Shown piece after piece: positions 1 through 9,577 of a DNA stretch of 64,000 bases. Under the pieces are notes generated by a model. It had not been told where the DNA came from, did no database searches, and saw nothing but the letters and a program-made list of their open reading frames with translations. Where the stretch lies: contig NZ_CP046566.1 of assembly GCF_009740285.1 (NCBI RefSeq), forward strand, positions 4,130,658 to 4,194,657, given 5' to 3'. The stretch is from Phnomibacter ginsenosidimutans (GTDB taxonomy: Bacteria; Bacteroidota; Bacteroidia; Chitinophagales; Chitinophagaceae). Every line of letters begins with the position of its first letter. The stretch's first letter is position 1. The position numbers were made by a program, and so were the translations under genes.

Positions 1-939
1 GACAAGTTTGGCCCCGTAAGAAAAGCCAGTGAACCGCTGAGGCAAGAGCACAAAAACATGGCTGCGTCAGTACAGAAAATGCTGGAAGAAACCCTTTTTC
101 ACATGCTACGGCACCTGCACCGCAAAACCGGCCTCAGCAGCCTTTGCCTGGCGGGTGGAGTAGCGCAAAACTCGGTTGCCAACGGAAAAATCACCCGCAA
201 CACGCCTTTTACCAAAGTATACGTGCCCTCTGCCGGCCACGATGCCGGCCTGTCGATGGGGGCCGCCATGTATGTAAGCCACCAACTACTGCAGCTGCCC
301 CGCACCGCCGGACAGTTTCATGCCTATACCGGTAGTAGCTATAGCAACGAGGCTATTAAAAACTTCTTGGAAAAAAGAATGGTGCAACATACATTTATAC
401 AAGACAAACAGGAGTTGTATCGCACTGTAGCCAGTGCAATAGCCTCCGGTGCCGTGGTGGGATGGTTTCAGGGTGCCAGCGAATTTGGCCCCCGGGCCTT
501 GGGCAACCGCTCAATTTTAGCAGACCCCAGAAGAGCCGATGCCAAAGAACTGCTCAACCACAAAATAAAAAGGAGAGAAAGCTTCCGGCCTTTCGCCCCT
601 TCTGTGCTGGAAGAATATGCCAGTCAGTATTTCGAATTTTGCGAAGACACCCCTTTTATGGAAAAGGTGTTTCCCATTAAGCCGGAGATGCAAAACCAGA
701 TTCCCGCCGTAACACACGTAGATGGAAGTGGCAGGTTACAAACAGTATGTAGAAAATATAATGCGCCTTATTACGACCTGATTGATACTTTCAGGCAACT
801 AACAGGCGTTCCTGTTTTGCTCAACACTTCCTTCAACGAAAACGAACCAATTGTAAATACCCCGGAGGAAGCCCTGGAGTGTTTTGAGCGAACCAACATG
901 GATATGTTGGTATTGGAACAGTACCTAATTCGCCGTTAA
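1..939 (+). CDS. Carbamoyltransferase, NodU/CmcH family (5' truncated by window edge)
   Basis: The reading frame is open from base 1, so the first ATG at 58 is internal and the gene starts before the window. The visible 312 residues are the C-terminal part of an O-carbamoyltransferase, which moves a carbamoyl group from carbamoyl phosphate to a sugar or natural-product hydroxyl. Seen: the segment CLAGGVAQNSVANGK, typical of the ATPase-like fold, and the C-terminal domain signature EFGPRALGNRSILADPR followed by ESFRPFAPSV. A family 2 glycosyltransferase follows after 12 bases, so the pair probably belongs to a glycan-decorating cluster lying mostly to the left. The family is sure; the acceptor cannot be read. 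Confidence 0.93.
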   Translation, partial: DKFGPVRKASEPLRQEHKNMAASVQKMLEETLFHMLRHLHRKTGLSSLCLAGGVAQNSVANGKITRNTPFTKVYVPSAGHDAGLSMGAAMYVSHQLLQLPRTAGQFHAYTGSSYSNEAIKNFLEKRMVQHTFIQDKQELYRTVASAIASGAVVGWFQGASEFGPRALGNRSILADPRRADAKELLNHKIKRRESFRPFAPSVLEEYASQYFEFCEDTPFMEKVFPIKPEMQNQIPAVTHVDGSGRLQTVCRKYNAPYYDLIDTFRQLTGVPVLLNTSFNENEPIVNTPEEALECFERTNMDMLVLEQYLIRR

Positions 940-951
940 GGCCAGCGTGAT

Positions 952-1697
952 ATGAAAGTATCTGTAATTACCACATCGTACAACAGTGGGCACACCATTA
1001 AGGATACCCTCATGAGTGTAGCTACACAAGACTATCCCAATATTGAACACCTCATTATTGATGGTGGCTCAAAAGATGAAACCATGAACGTGGTGAGCAA
1101 GTTTGGGCATGTGGCAGTGGCCATTTCTGAAAAGGATGGCGGCATTTTTCATGCCATGAACAAAGGGCTGCAGCTCTGCACCGGCGATGTCATATGCTTT
1201 CTCAACTCCGACGACTGGTACATCAGCCCCACCGTTATTTCGAGTGTGGTAAACTGCCTGCAAAATTCGCATTGCAATGTGGCCTATGGCGATTTGCAAT
1301 ATGTGCAGCAGTTCAATCCCGAACGCATTGTTCGTACATGGAAATCGGGCCGCTTCCGCCGCAAAAACCTCTACTATGGCTGGATGCCCCCGCACCCCGC
1401 CTTTTTGCTAAAAAAGAAGTGTACGAAGAAGTGGGCTTTTTCAATACCGAACTCAACAGTGCCGCCGATTACGAACTCATGCTCCGCATTTTGCTCAAGC
1501 ACGAACATGATGCCTGCTATATACCGGAAGTACTGGTAAAAATGCGGTTGGGCGGCTACAGCAATGCCTCCTTCAAAAACAGGCTGCGGGCCAATAAAGA
1601 AGACCATCAGGCTTGGGTAATGAATGATTTGAAGCCGATGATTTTTACCCGCTACCTCAAGCCCATCCGAAAAATTCCGCAGTTTATTTTCAGATAA
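952..1697 (+). pseudogene. Glycosyltransferase family 2, broken by a -1 frameshift
   Basis: Residues 1-150 (MKVSVITTSYNSGHTIKDTL, then DGGSKDE and LNSDDWY as the DXD-like metal site) are a GT-A fold glycosyltransferase that adds sugars from nucleotide donors. The frame that begins at 952 goes off in a T5 run at 1402-1406. From 1407 the protein continues in another frame with KKEVYEEVGFFNTELNSAAD and YELMLRILLK, the usual second half, and stops at 1697. Adding one T gives a normal 248-residue enzyme. It sits 12 bases after the carbamoyltransferase and ends just before a strong terminator. It may be a true pseudogene, but a base lost during sequencing is more likely. Confidence 0.88.
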
Positions 1698-1711
1698 TCT
1701 TTTCCAAAAGC

Positions 1712-1746
1712 AAAGCGGCACTCATAGGGATGAGTGCCGCTTTTTT
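1712..1746 (+). terminator. Rho-independent terminator after the glycosyltransferase
   Basis: A 13-bp perfect stem (AAGCGGCACTCAT, 1713-1725, with its complement at 1730-1742), a four-base loop and a T run to 1746. It closes the carbamoyltransferase-glycosyltransferase unit and may also serve the convergent DUF1015 gene. Confidence 0.9.
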
Positions 1747-1770
1747 ATGCGTTGTAGTATGTGTTGCTGA

Positions 1771-3012
1771 TTACAGCTGGCCTACCAAATGTGTAAGCAA
1801 ACCATCGCGGAGCTTGGGCTCAAACCAGGTACTCTTGGGTGGCATTACATTGCCGCTGTCGGCAATATCAAACAGCTGATGGATGGTAACAGGATACAGG
1901 CTGAAAGCCACGGCCATTTCACCGCTGTCTACTCGTTCCTGCAAGGCTTCCAACCCACGAATGCCGCCTACAAAATCGATGCGCTTATCTGTCCGCTGGT
2001 CCACAATACCCAGCACGGGTGCCAGCAGGTTGTCTTGCAAAATGGTTACATCCAACACACCAATCGGGTCGTTGCTATAGGTACCTTCTTTGGCGGTAAG
2101 GCGATACCAGGTTTTGTCGAGGTACATGCCAAACTCATGCAAGCCGGCTGGTCGCAATGGCTTCCGGCCAATGGCTTCTACTGTAAAATGCGTGGCTGTT
2201 TTTTCTAGAAAAGCTTCTTTGCTCAGGCCGTTCAAATCGGTCACCACCCGGTTGTAATCCATGATGTACAACTGATCGGCGGGAAACAAAGTGGTAAGGA
2301 ACCAATCGGCTTTGGCCTTGGCTCTTTCGCTGGTAAACAGTGCCTGGCTTTTAGCCGCACTGGCTGCCCGGTGGTGGCCATCGGCTATATACGTGCAAGG
2401 CACTTCAGTTTCAAATAGCTGGGTGATGGTTTCAATCGCCTTGTCGTTGTTGATCACCCATATTTCGTGCTTCACTCCGTCTTCGGCAGTAAAATCGTAC
2501 ACGGCGCCACGTTGGGTTTGCCAGTTGGCAATGAACTCATCAATGGCGGCCACATTGCGGTAGGCCAAAAACACATTGCCGGTTTGAGCCCCCGTATTCA
2601 CAATGTGCTGAATGCGGTCGTTCTCTTTTTCCGGACGGGTAAACTCGTGTTTCTTGATGATGTCTTTGTTGTAATCTTCCACCGAAGACACACACACCAA
2701 ACCGCTCTGGCTGCGGCCATTCATGGTGAGGCGGTACAAATAATAGCAGGGCTTGGCTTCTTTAAACAGCACATTACGGCTCAAAAAAGCCTTGAGGTTG
2801 CTCTTGGCGGTTTGGTATACCTGTTCATCGTAGGCACTTACCGTGTCGGGCAAATCAATTTCGCTGCGGGTAATGTGCAAAAAGCTGTTGGGGTTGCCCC
2901 GGGCTTCGTCTTTGGCCTCTGAGCGGCTCATCACGTCGTACGGACGGCTGGCTACGCCTGCGGCAAACTGAGGGTCGGGTCTTAGTGCTTTGAAGGGCTG
3001 AATGTGTGCCAT
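1771..3012 (-). CDS. DUF1015 family protein (COG4198)
   Basis: 413 residues beginning MAHIQPFKALRPDPQFA, with SRPYDVMSR, then IADGHHRAASA near residue 215, the conserved core of DUF1015. The molecular function of the family is not established. The gene lies just downstream of serC on the same strand. DUF1015 genes are often next to serC and serA in Bacteroidota, which suggests a link to serine metabolism, but this is context only. Length is normal and the start ATG at 3012 fits the family N-terminus. Confidence 0.92.
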   Translation of the reverse strand: MAHIQPFKALRPDPQFAAGVASRPYDVMSRSEAKDEARGNPNSFLHITRSEIDLPDTVSAYDEQVYQTAKSNLKAFLSRNVLFKEAKPCYYLYRLTMNGRSQSGLVCVSSVEDYNKDIIKKHEFTRPEKENDRIQHIVNTGAQTGNVFLAYRNVAAIDEFIANWQTQRGAVYDFTAEDGVKHEIWVINNDKAIETITQLFETEVPCTYIADGHHRAASAAKSQALFTSERAKAKADWFLTTLFPADQLYIMDYNRVVTDLNGLSKEAFLEKTATHFTVEAIGRKPLRPAGLHEFGMYLDKTWYRLTAKEGTYSNDPIGVLDVTILQDNLLAPVLGIVDQRTDKRIDFVGGIRGLEALQERVDSGEMAVAFSLYPVTIHQLFDIADSGNVMPPKSTWFEPKLRDGLLTHLVGQL

Positions 3013-3116
3013 GTTGTTTTGACTTACTACTCCTGTTGATCTGATACTAAAAATCGGGGGTGCAATATAGCATATCGCACCCTATTGCTAAGGTTGATAC
3101 CCGGCAGGGAAAATGG

Positions 3117-4183
3117 TCACCCATGGGTTTGGGCAAAATGTTCCATCAGCTGCACCAATGCCTGTACACTGCTCAGCGGCATGGCATTGTACATAGATGC
3201 TCTAAAACCACCCACACTGCGGTGCCCTTTAATCCCAATCATGCCTTCTTTTTGCACTGTTCCAAAAACAGGGCTTCCAGTGTAGCATCTTCCATAATCC
3301 ACACGGCATTCATGAGGCTGCGGTCTTCCTTAGCCACGGTGGGGGTAAATACCGGCAGGCGGTCGAGGGCCTGGTACAGCAAATCGGCCTTGGCCTGATT
3401 GATGGGTTCAATGGCGGCAATACCACCCATTGCTTTGAGCCAGCGCAGGGTGAGCATGCATACATACACGGCAAATACGGGTGGCGTATTGAGCATGCTG
3501 CCATTGGCAATGTGCTGGCGGTAGTCGAGCATAGGCGGAATGCTGCGGTCGTTGTGGCCCAGCATGTTTTTATCTACCACTACCAGGTTTACCCCGGCAG
3601 CGCCAATGTTTTTTTGCGCCCCGGCATAAATGAGACCAAAGCGGTTAAAGTCGAGCTGGCGGCTGAGGATATCACTGCTCATATCGCTAATGAGCGGCAC
3701 CTGTGTATCGGGCCACTCATGCTGCTGCGTACCTTCTACCGTGTTGTTGCTGGTGATGTGGCAGTACACCGCATCAGCATCCACCGTATAATTTTTAGGG
3801 ATATAGGTATAGTTCTTGTCTTTGGAAGAGCCCAGCACCTGCACGTCGCCGTACAGTTTGGCGTCTTTAATGGCCTTGGTACCCCACATACCACAATCGA
3901 GGTACGCCGCTTTTTTGCCCTGCGGCAGCAGGTTAAAAGGTACCTGAAAAAACTGCGTGGATGCACCACCATGCAAAAACAAGACTTCCTTATCGGCATC
4001 GAGTTGCATCAGTTCTTTTACCAGTGCTACGGCTTCGTCCATCACCGCCTGAAAATGCGATGTGCGGTGGCCCAGTTCTAAAATGGATAATCCGGTGCCG
4101 TTAAAATCGGCAATGGCCTGAGCGGCCTGCTCATACACTACTTTGGGCAGTATGCTGGGGCCAGAGTTGAAATTATGTACCAC
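3117..4183 (-). pseudogene. serC: Phosphoserine aminotransferase SerC, broken by a -1 frameshift
   Basis: SerC is the PLP enzyme converting 3-phosphohydroxypyruvate and glutamate to phosphoserine, the second step of serine synthesis. Seen: HNFNSGPSILPK at the N-terminus, FLHGGASTQF, and YAGAQKNIGAAG carrying the PLP lysine. The main frame fails after EQCKK near 3249-3253 (T5 on the plus strand); the last part, [20 protein letters not shown], continues in another frame to a stop at 3117. One more A restores 355 residues, the usual length, if the GTG at 4183 is the start (MVHNFNSG). An upstream in-frame ATG at 4222 would add 13 unusual residues. Loss of serC would make the cell a serine auxotroph, so a sequence error is favoured. 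Confidence 0.9.
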
Positions 4184-4250
4184 AGTATTGTTTGGTTGAT
4201 TGGGACTACAAACATACATCAACCCGAGGGGAAGGGGTAGGAAGGATTTG

Positions 4251-5240
4251 TTAATCGCAAATCTTGCCGAGTGCTTTGCCGGTTTGCCAGCCCGTGTTCA
4301 GGGCTTCAAATTCTTTCAGGTCTTCGGGGGTAAAGTTTTTGTTGGTCAGGCTTTTCAAATCGGGCTGGCCGGCATCTACCCAAGCCGTGTACCAAAAGCT
4401 GGCTGTAGCCAAAATGGACTGCCGCATCCGCCGTTCAATCATGCCATCCAACGCCTGCTGATAGGCTGCTGAAAAAGCAGTGGAATATTGGCGGATGATT
4501 TTGCCCGACCGTTCTTCAAACGCATATTTTTCATCGGGCTTCATGTTGCGGGTGAGTAGGGCTTCCATTTTCAAAACGGTGTCAGCCGCAGCACCACTTT
4601 CCAGCACCCGGTCCCAAATAAATTGCCCGGGGTTTTGAATGTACATGGCTTTGCCAATGAAGAAATCGTACTGTGCTTCAGCAAACAACTCAGGCACCCG
4701 GCTTTCCCAAAAACCATGAATGCCGTATTGGTTGCTATACTGCCCGTTGTGGTTGTGGCAGGCGTGTAGCGGCACATGGGCATCGCTGATGTAATGCGCA
4801 ATCTCTGCACTCAGCTTTAAAATTTTCACCTGATTTTTTTCTTTGAAGGCATCGGTCAGGCGCAGCTTCATGGTTTGCACCCACCACGGCACTATGCCAT
4901 AGGTGAGCAATGTGTCTTCCGAAAACTTGGCTACCGCATCTGTCCACTTACGGGGCAATTCTTTGTAGGGATACTCACCATAATGATCGATATCGATGTA
5001 ATGCCGCGGCGCTTCTTCGGGTATGGCATAGCGTCGTTTATCGGGGTCCACAGCATGCTCGGTAATAAAATCGATATGCGTTTTGTAAAAGCCAATCATT
5101 TCAGGCGGCAATGAAAACACCGCTTGAAAATTGATTTTGCGGTGGCCGAAAAAGCCCCAGCAAAAGGCTTGCTGCTGCAGGCTGAGTAAGCACAGCAACA
5201 GCAGTGCAAATTTTGTATGGGTAAAAAACGATGGCTTCAT
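4251..5240 (-). CDS. Secreted zinc-dependent phospholipase C / S1-P1 nuclease-like protein
   Basis: The likely start is the ATG at 5240, giving a signal peptide with hydrophobic core FALLLLCLLSL and cleavage before WGFFGHRKIN. A mature N-terminal Trp is itself a zinc ligand in the PLC/S1-P1 fold. Further ligand-like motifs are HYIDIDHYGEYP, AHYISDAHVPLH and GIHGFWESR. The protein of 329 residues should be an exported or periplasmic zinc hydrolase acting on phospholipid head groups or nucleic acid; which one cannot be decided from sequence. It is divergent from the gene at 5325. Confidence 0.82.
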   Translation of the reverse strand: MKPSFFTHTKFALLLLCLLSLQQQAFCWGFFGHRKINFQAVFSLPPEMIGFYKTHIDFITEHAVDPDKRRYAIPEEAPRHYIDIDHYGEYPYKELPRKWTDAVAKFSEDTLLTYGIVPWWVQTMKLRLTDAFKEKNQVKILKLSAEIAHYISDAHVPLHACHNHNGQYSNQYGIHGFWESRVPELFAEAQYDFFIGKAMYIQNPGQFIWDRVLESGAAADTVLKMEALLTRNMKPDEKYAFEERSGKIIRQYSTAFSAAYQQALDGMIERRMRQSILATASFWYTAWVDAGQPDLKSLTNKNFTPEDLKEFEALNTGWQTGKALGKICD

Positions 5241-5324
5241 GAAGACACTAAAAATAAATGAAGCGGCCACTGTAGCAAGCTTTTGTCATCAATAAATTAT
5301 TATTGCCTTTACAAACCAAACATC

Positions 5325-5867
5325 ATGGCTATGGAACCAGGCATTGGCTCAAGATTGCAACACACACAATTGGGCCCCGGCGTTATTGTAGATGTACGAT
5401 TGTCGAGCTACCTTATTTCTTTCATTCATCATGGCATTAAAGAAATTGACAAAAATGATGATGCGCTGGATGAAATCATTCCGGAGCAGGTAAAGCCGGT
5501 GGGCGAAACCAGCAGCGAAGTAGAAAAAAGTTTGTTGCAAATACTGCGCTATTGGAATGGCATTGGAGAGCCCGTTGCCCTCGGCGACCGATGGAAAAAC
5601 GGGATGATGCTGTTGCAGCCTGCCGACAAATCACTCAAGCCAAAAGAAGTACCGGTAGAAATGTTTTTTCATAAAATAGTAATGCTGCGAGACAGGCTAC
5701 GGGTACTGGAGCAAAACATCAACAGCCACAAAGTATTGACTGATGAAGACAAAATCAACCTGCAGCAATACATCACCCGCATCTATGGTTCACTAACTAC
5801 ATTCAACGTGTTGTTTAGAGATAAAGAAGATTGGTTTGTAGGTGAAAAGGGAAGCAAAGAAGAATAA
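5325..5867 (+). CDS. Conserved hypothetical protein
   Basis: I chose the ATG at 5325 ([15 protein letters not shown]) over the earlier one at 5283 because the extra residues look non-coding. The 180-residue protein has no signal peptide or membrane segment. The first 60 residues ([18 protein letters not shown], then [14 protein letters not shown]) resemble a small beta-barrel fold like those in UvrD/CarD-type modules; the rest is mainly helical. It is followed by a clear terminator, so it is a single-gene unit. No function can be given. Confidence 0.7.
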   Translation: MAMEPGIGSRLQHTQLGPGVIVDVRLSSYLISFIHHGIKEIDKNDDALDEIIPEQVKPVGETSSEVEKSLLQILRYWNGIGEPVALGDRWKNGMMLLQPADKSLKPKEVPVEMFFHKIVMLRDRLRVLEQNINSHKVLTDEDKINLQQYITRIYGSLTTFNVLFRDKEDWFVGEKGSKEE

Positions 5868-5893
5868 CGAACAGTTATACATAAAAAAATAAT

Positions 5894-5933
5894 TGCCGCA
5901 TGATGTAACATTTTTTCATGCGGCGTTTTTTTT
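5894..5933 (+). terminator. Rho-independent terminator
   Basis: Stem GCCGCATGA (5895-5903) pairs with TCATGCGGC (5916-5924), followed by eight T. It ends the transcript of the gene at 5325-5867. Confidence 0.85.
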
Positions 5934-6081
5934 ACATACGAGGCTGCCACTCATCACTTCGCATGAGCAACGGCGCATTCTTCCTGCTATTACAACCGCT
6001 CTTACCTGCATGCTTGTGTAGTTTTTGGTAGTAGTACATCTTTGCTGTACAAACAATTTCTCACACCAAAAACCGTAACAC

Positions 6082-6531
6082 ATGAAACGTTTGTTTTGTA
6101 TCGCCGTAGTTGGCGTATTCGCTTTGTCTGCACAGGCTTTCACTACTTCAAGCCACGTTGCTCCGCACCAGGTGCGCCAGTCATTTGCCAGAGAGTTTGG
6201 TAATGTAAAAGAAGTCAACTGGTCGCCTCTGAAAGAAAACTTAACCAAGGCCAGCTTCATGCTCGACGATCAGGAAGTGTCTGCATTTTTCGACAATGCC
6301 GGCGATCTGGTTGCCACTACTGTAAGCCTGCAAAAACATCAGTTACCAATAAAATTACGCTTAGCGATTGATGCAAAGCTGGGTAGCGTCTTATTGAGTG
6401 AGATGTATTATGTAGAACATGCTTCTGAAACCGCATATTACTTCAATGCCGTGAAAGATGGCCAAACAAAAACCTATCAGGCTTTTGACAATGGCCGCAT
6501 CACCGAAGTAAAACTGGGTTGGATGAAATAG
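6082..6531 (+). CDS. Secreted PepSY-like small protein
   Basis: 149 residues with a signal peptide (MKRLFCIAVVGVFALSAQAF). The mature part (VRQSFAREFGNVKEVNWSP, then DQEVSAFFDNAGDLVATT) has the strand pattern of the PepSY-like domain found in many small periplasmic proteins of Bacteroidota. The domain is thought to bind or inhibit partner proteins; no partner is visible here. It is monocistronic, with a terminator 30 bases after its stop. Confidence 0.75.
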   Translation: MKRLFCIAVVGVFALSAQAFTTSSHVAPHQVRQSFAREFGNVKEVNWSPLKENLTKASFMLDDQEVSAFFDNAGDLVATTVSLQKHQLPIKLRLAIDAKLGSVLLSEMYYVEHASETAYYFNAVKDGQTKTYQAFDNGRITEVKLGWMK

Positions 6532-6561
6532 TTTTTGCAATACATGTTGTTAGTTTAGATC

Positions 6562-6589
6562 ACCGGTCCTTTCCAGGACCGGTTTTTTT
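6562..6589 (+). terminator. Rho-independent terminator
   Basis: CCGGTCCT (6563-6570) pairs with AGGACCGG (6575-6582) and is followed by seven T. It separates the PepSY-like gene from the KAS III gene. Confidence 0.9.
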
Positions 6590-6653
6590 GCACTCCAACT
6601 ACAAAGCCTTTCTGTCAGAATCTGTACATTGCCCTGCTAAACATTTGATTGCT

Positions 6654-7700
6654 ATGCCTACTTCTGTCATCGCTGGTATTGGTATGTATGTACCACAGCA
6701 GGTTGTAACCAACCACGATTTAATGCAGTACATGGATACCACCGATGAGTGGATTCAGGAACGCACCGGAATACAACAACGGCGCTATGCCCACCGTACC
6801 GAAGAAACCACCACTACCATGGGTGTGGCAGCGGCCCAACAAGCCATAGAAAGAGCAGGCCTTACCCCACAGGATATTGATTTTATTGTGTTTGCCACGC
6901 TAAGCCCCGACTACTATTTTCCGGGCTGTGGGGTGCTGCTGCAGCGGGCCATGGGCATGCGCCAAATTGGAGCCCTGGATGTACGCAACCAATGCAGTGG
7001 TTTTGTATATGCCATTAGCGTAGCCGATCAGTTTATTAAAACCGGTATGTACAAAAACATATTGGTGGTAGGAGCCGAAAAACATTCTTTCGGACTCGAC
7101 TTTAGCACCCGTGGCCGTAATGTGAGTGTGATTTTTGGTGACGGTGCCGGAGCAGTGGTATTGCAAGCAAATGAAGAACCCAACCGCGGCATCCTGAGCA
7201 CACACTTGCACAGCGATGGCAACGAAGCAGAAATACTGGCCATGTACAACCCCGGTACCCATGCCAACAAATGGAAACCCGAGTTGGCCGATTTTGGTGA
7301 TGCCGCCATGGGCCAAATGTTTGTAACACAACCCATGCTCGATAAAGAACAATTCTATCCCAACATGGATGGCCCGGCTGTGTTTAAAACAGCGGTAGTG
7401 AAGTTTCCGGAAGTGATTATGGAATCGCTTAACGCAAATGGATTGACGCCGCAGGATTTGCAACTGCTGATACCGCATCAGGCCAACCTGCGCATCAGCC
7501 AGTTTGTACAGCAGCGCCTCAAGCTGCGAGACGATCAGGTGTACAACAACATACAGCAATACGGCAACACAACGGCCGCCAGTGTGCCCATTGCTTTGTG
7601 CGAAGCCTGGCAAGAAGGCCGGGTAAAAAATGGTGATCTGGTATGCCTGGCAGCATTTGGAAGCGGCTTTACCTGGGCCAGTGCATTGCTGCGTTGGTAA
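6654..7700 (+). CDS. fabH: 3-oxoacyl-ACP synthase III (KAS III / FabH family)
   Basis: A condensing enzyme that joins an acyl-CoA to malonyl-ACP at the start of fatty-acid or related acyl synthesis. The start at 6654 (MPTSVIAGIGMYVPQQVV) is chosen because the upstream in-frame sequence runs through a terminator. The catalytic triad is visible: Cys114 in VRNQCSGF, His275 in LIPHQANLR and Asn305 in QYGNTTAAS. The 348 residues include an insert of about 25 residues near 200-230 not found in the shortest FabH proteins, so this may be a second KAS III with its own substrate. A LON-domain gene follows after 21 bases. Confidence 0.92.
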   Translation: MPTSVIAGIGMYVPQQVVTNHDLMQYMDTTDEWIQERTGIQQRRYAHRTEETTTTMGVAAAQQAIERAGLTPQDIDFIVFATLSPDYYFPGCGVLLQRAMGMRQIGALDVRNQCSGFVYAISVADQFIKTGMYKNILVVGAEKHSFGLDFSTRGRNVSVIFGDGAGAVVLQANEEPNRGILSTHLHSDGNEAEILAMYNPGTHANKWKPELADFGDAAMGQMFVTQPMLDKEQFYPNMDGPAVFKTAVVKFPEVIMESLNANGLTPQDLQLLIPHQANLRISQFVQQRLKLRDDQVYNNIQQYGNTTAASVPIALCEAWQEGRVKNGDLVCLAAFGSGFTWASALLRW

Positions 7701-7721
7701 GCTTGCTACTTTTATCAAACC

Positions 7722-8366
7722 ATGACGAATTTTATTCCGCTGTTTCCATTGGAGTTGGTGCCTTTTCCTGGAGAAAAGCTCAACCTCCACATTTTTGAAC
7801 CCCGCTACAAACAGCTCATAGGAGATTGTGTAGCGCAGGGTAAACCCTTTGGTATTATTGCGGTCATCAACAACAAGCTGATGGAATACGGCACCCTGAT
7901 GCAGGTAGCCGAGGTAAAAAAATTGTATGAAGATGGCCGCATGGATATTGCCACCCGGGCCACAGAAGTGTTTCGGGTGCTGGAGTTGGTAAAAGACCTA
8001 CCCGACAAATTGTACAGCGGCGCCATTGTTACTTATCCGCAAAATGAAATCGTCGTCAATATGCCTGCGTTGCAACCAGTACTCAGGCAAATACAAGAGT
8101 TGTTGCTGATGCTGCAATCGCCCAAAGCTTTTCCCAAGCCCGACAACGAACTATGCAGTTACGATGTAGCCAGCATGACAGGTTTGAGTATGGAAGAAGC
8201 CTACGACTTACTGCAACTGCTGCGGGAAGACCAACGGATAGAATACCTGCGGCGCCACATGCAAAAAGTATTGCCGGTAGTGAAAGAAATGGAATTGCTG
8301 AAAAGTAAAATCAAACTCAACGGCCATTTTCGGGAGCTGAAGAGCCTTGGCTTTGAGGAAGAATAA
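7722..8366 (+). CDS. LON N-terminal (substrate-binding) domain protein
   Basis: 214 residues corresponding to the N-terminal domain of Lon protease without ATPase or protease parts: FIPLFPLELVPFPGEKLNLH, then FEPRYKQLIGDC, GTLMQVAEVKK and RATEVFRVLE. Such stand-alone proteins are widespread; their job is unknown, with protein or peptide binding the usual guess. It is probably cotranscribed with fabH and overlaps the convergent vanZ gene by 50 bases. Confidence 0.9.
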   Translation: MTNFIPLFPLELVPFPGEKLNLHIFEPRYKQLIGDCVAQGKPFGIIAVINNKLMEYGTLMQVAEVKKLYEDGRMDIATRATEVFRVLELVKDLPDKLYSGAIVTYPQNEIVVNMPALQPVLRQIQELLLMLQSPKAFPKPDNELCSYDVASMTGLSMEEAYDLLQLLREDQRIEYLRRHMQKVLPVVKEMELLKSKIKLNGHFRELKSLGFEEE

Positions 8367-8750
8367 AACGACGTACCACCCAAGGCAAGAGCAGTAATCC
8401 CAATATGGCACCTGCTGTATCTGCCAGTACATCCCAAGGGTCGGCACTGCGGTTGGCCGTGAAATTTCCTTGCACTATTTCAATTGTAATTCCATACAAC
8501 ACAGCCAGCAATAGTGCCATCCAACCTGTCTTCTTTTCAAAAGCGTTGCTACGCAAATAGGTAGGCAGCAGCCACAATTGCAAGAGCACAAAAAACAACG
8601 CCATGTGCACCCATTTATCGGCATACGGAATGTCGATTAATGGAGTTGTTTCGAGGCCATCGGTGGGCATCAAAAAAGATAGGTAGCGGCACTGAGCCAC
8701 AAACCTGCAGGAAAATAAGTACGGAGAATTTTGTACAGCCAGCGTTTCAT
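8317..8750 (-). pseudogene. VanZ-family membrane protein, broken by a -1 frameshift
   Basis: The real start is the ATG at 8750, encoding KRWLYKILRTYFPAGLWLS, the first membrane helix; that frame hits a stop in a T6 run (A6 at 8672-8677 on the plus strand). The rest continues in another frame: PYADKWVHMALFFVLL, GITIEIVQG and SADPWDVLADTAGAILG, the VanZ signature with its acidic and His residues. One extra T gives a 144-residue protein with four membrane helices. VanZ-type proteins are linked to glycopeptide tolerance, but most have no known function. The 3' end overlaps the LON-domain gene. Confidence 0.82.
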
Positions 8751-8785
8751 GTTTCACCAATAGGAGCTGGTGAAAATAAGTGGCT

Positions 8786-9577
8786 TTAAGCTTTGCCCAA
8801 CACTTTTACTTCGGTAAGCGTAGGCACTTTGCTACCGCCTTCCGGTTCAAGGCTAATGGCAAAAGCCTGTGCATTGGCTATGCGACTCATTTTTACCAGG
8901 GCAGCCTCATCGGTCCAGGTAAGCAGTCCGGCATCCACCATTTGGCCATCTACCTGAGCCCAAAGCTGGTATTGCTTGCCTTTTTGTGGCATGGGCAGGT
9001 TGTTCACCATCAGGTACACATCGGTGGTGCTTTTGTCGTAATACACCGTGGCCATCATGCCGGCATTGCCAGTCACACCCTGCATTACCACAGGTTGTAC
9101 TTTGGGGCTTTTAATCATGTGCATACTGGCTTCCAGCGCATTGGCCTTGTTGGCCAGTACATTTTGGCGGGCAGAGAGCTCTTCGTACCGGTTAGAGAAA
9201 TCGGTGTATTGACTATAAAAATAAAAATTGAGCAATACGCTGCCCATGAGCAACAGTACAGAAGCAGCCAGTGCCGTGCGAAACCAACGGATGGGCTTGG
9301 GGGCTGCTTTTAAATCGGTAGGCATCGCCACCACTTTGGTAGGGTGCGCCTTTTCTTCTTTGAGGGCATTGAGGATGCGTTCACGGGTAGCAGCAGGGTT
9401 GGCCAGCGGCATTTGCAGGGCCTGTTGTTCCATTTGCTCTTCCAGTGCCATACGGGCAGCCTGCACTTCCGGATAACGGCCTTCCATTTCCAGTTGCAGG
9501 GCAATATCGGCCTCATCGGCCAGCCCGTGTATGTAGGCTTCTATAGCCCCACTGTTGATGTATTCGTTGGCGTTCAT
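8786..9577 (-). CDS. Anti-sigma factor, RskA family
   Basis: 263 residues: a cytoplasmic N-terminal part (EYINSGAIEAYIHGLADEA) that would hold the sigma factor, one membrane helix around residues 100-120 (TALAASVLLLMGSVLL), a coiled coil, and a C-terminal RskA domain (YQLWAQVDGQMVDAG, then FAISLEPEGGS) outside the membrane. Its start codon overlaps the stop of the ECF sigma gene (ATGA at 9574-9577), so the two are translationally coupled. By family knowledge, regulated cleavage releases the sigma factor; the signal is unknown. Confidence 0.9.
   Translation of the reverse strand: MNANEYINSGAIEAYIHGLADEADIALQLEMEGRYPEVQAARMALEEQMEQQALQMPLANPAATRERILNALKEEKAHPTKVVAMPTDLKAAPKPIRWFRTALAASVLLLMGSVLLNFYFYSQYTDFSNRYEELSARQNVLANKANALEASMHMIKSPKVQPVVMQGVTGNAGMMATVYYDKSTTDVYLMVNNLPMPQKGKQYQLWAQVDGQMVDAGLLTWTDEAALVKMSRIANAQAFAISLEPEGGSKVPTLTEVKVLGKA

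Noticed and set aside
1402-1415. Programmed ribosomal frameshifting as explanation for the split genes
   Set aside because: The shifts are in both directions, in unrelated genes, without downstream pseudoknots or conserved slippery motifs; sequence error explains all of them more simply.
8317-8760. 147-residue reading of VanZ starting at TTG 8760
   Set aside because: Its first 25 residues are not membrane-like; the alternative frame from the ATG at 8750 gives a proper first helix, so a frameshift is the better model.
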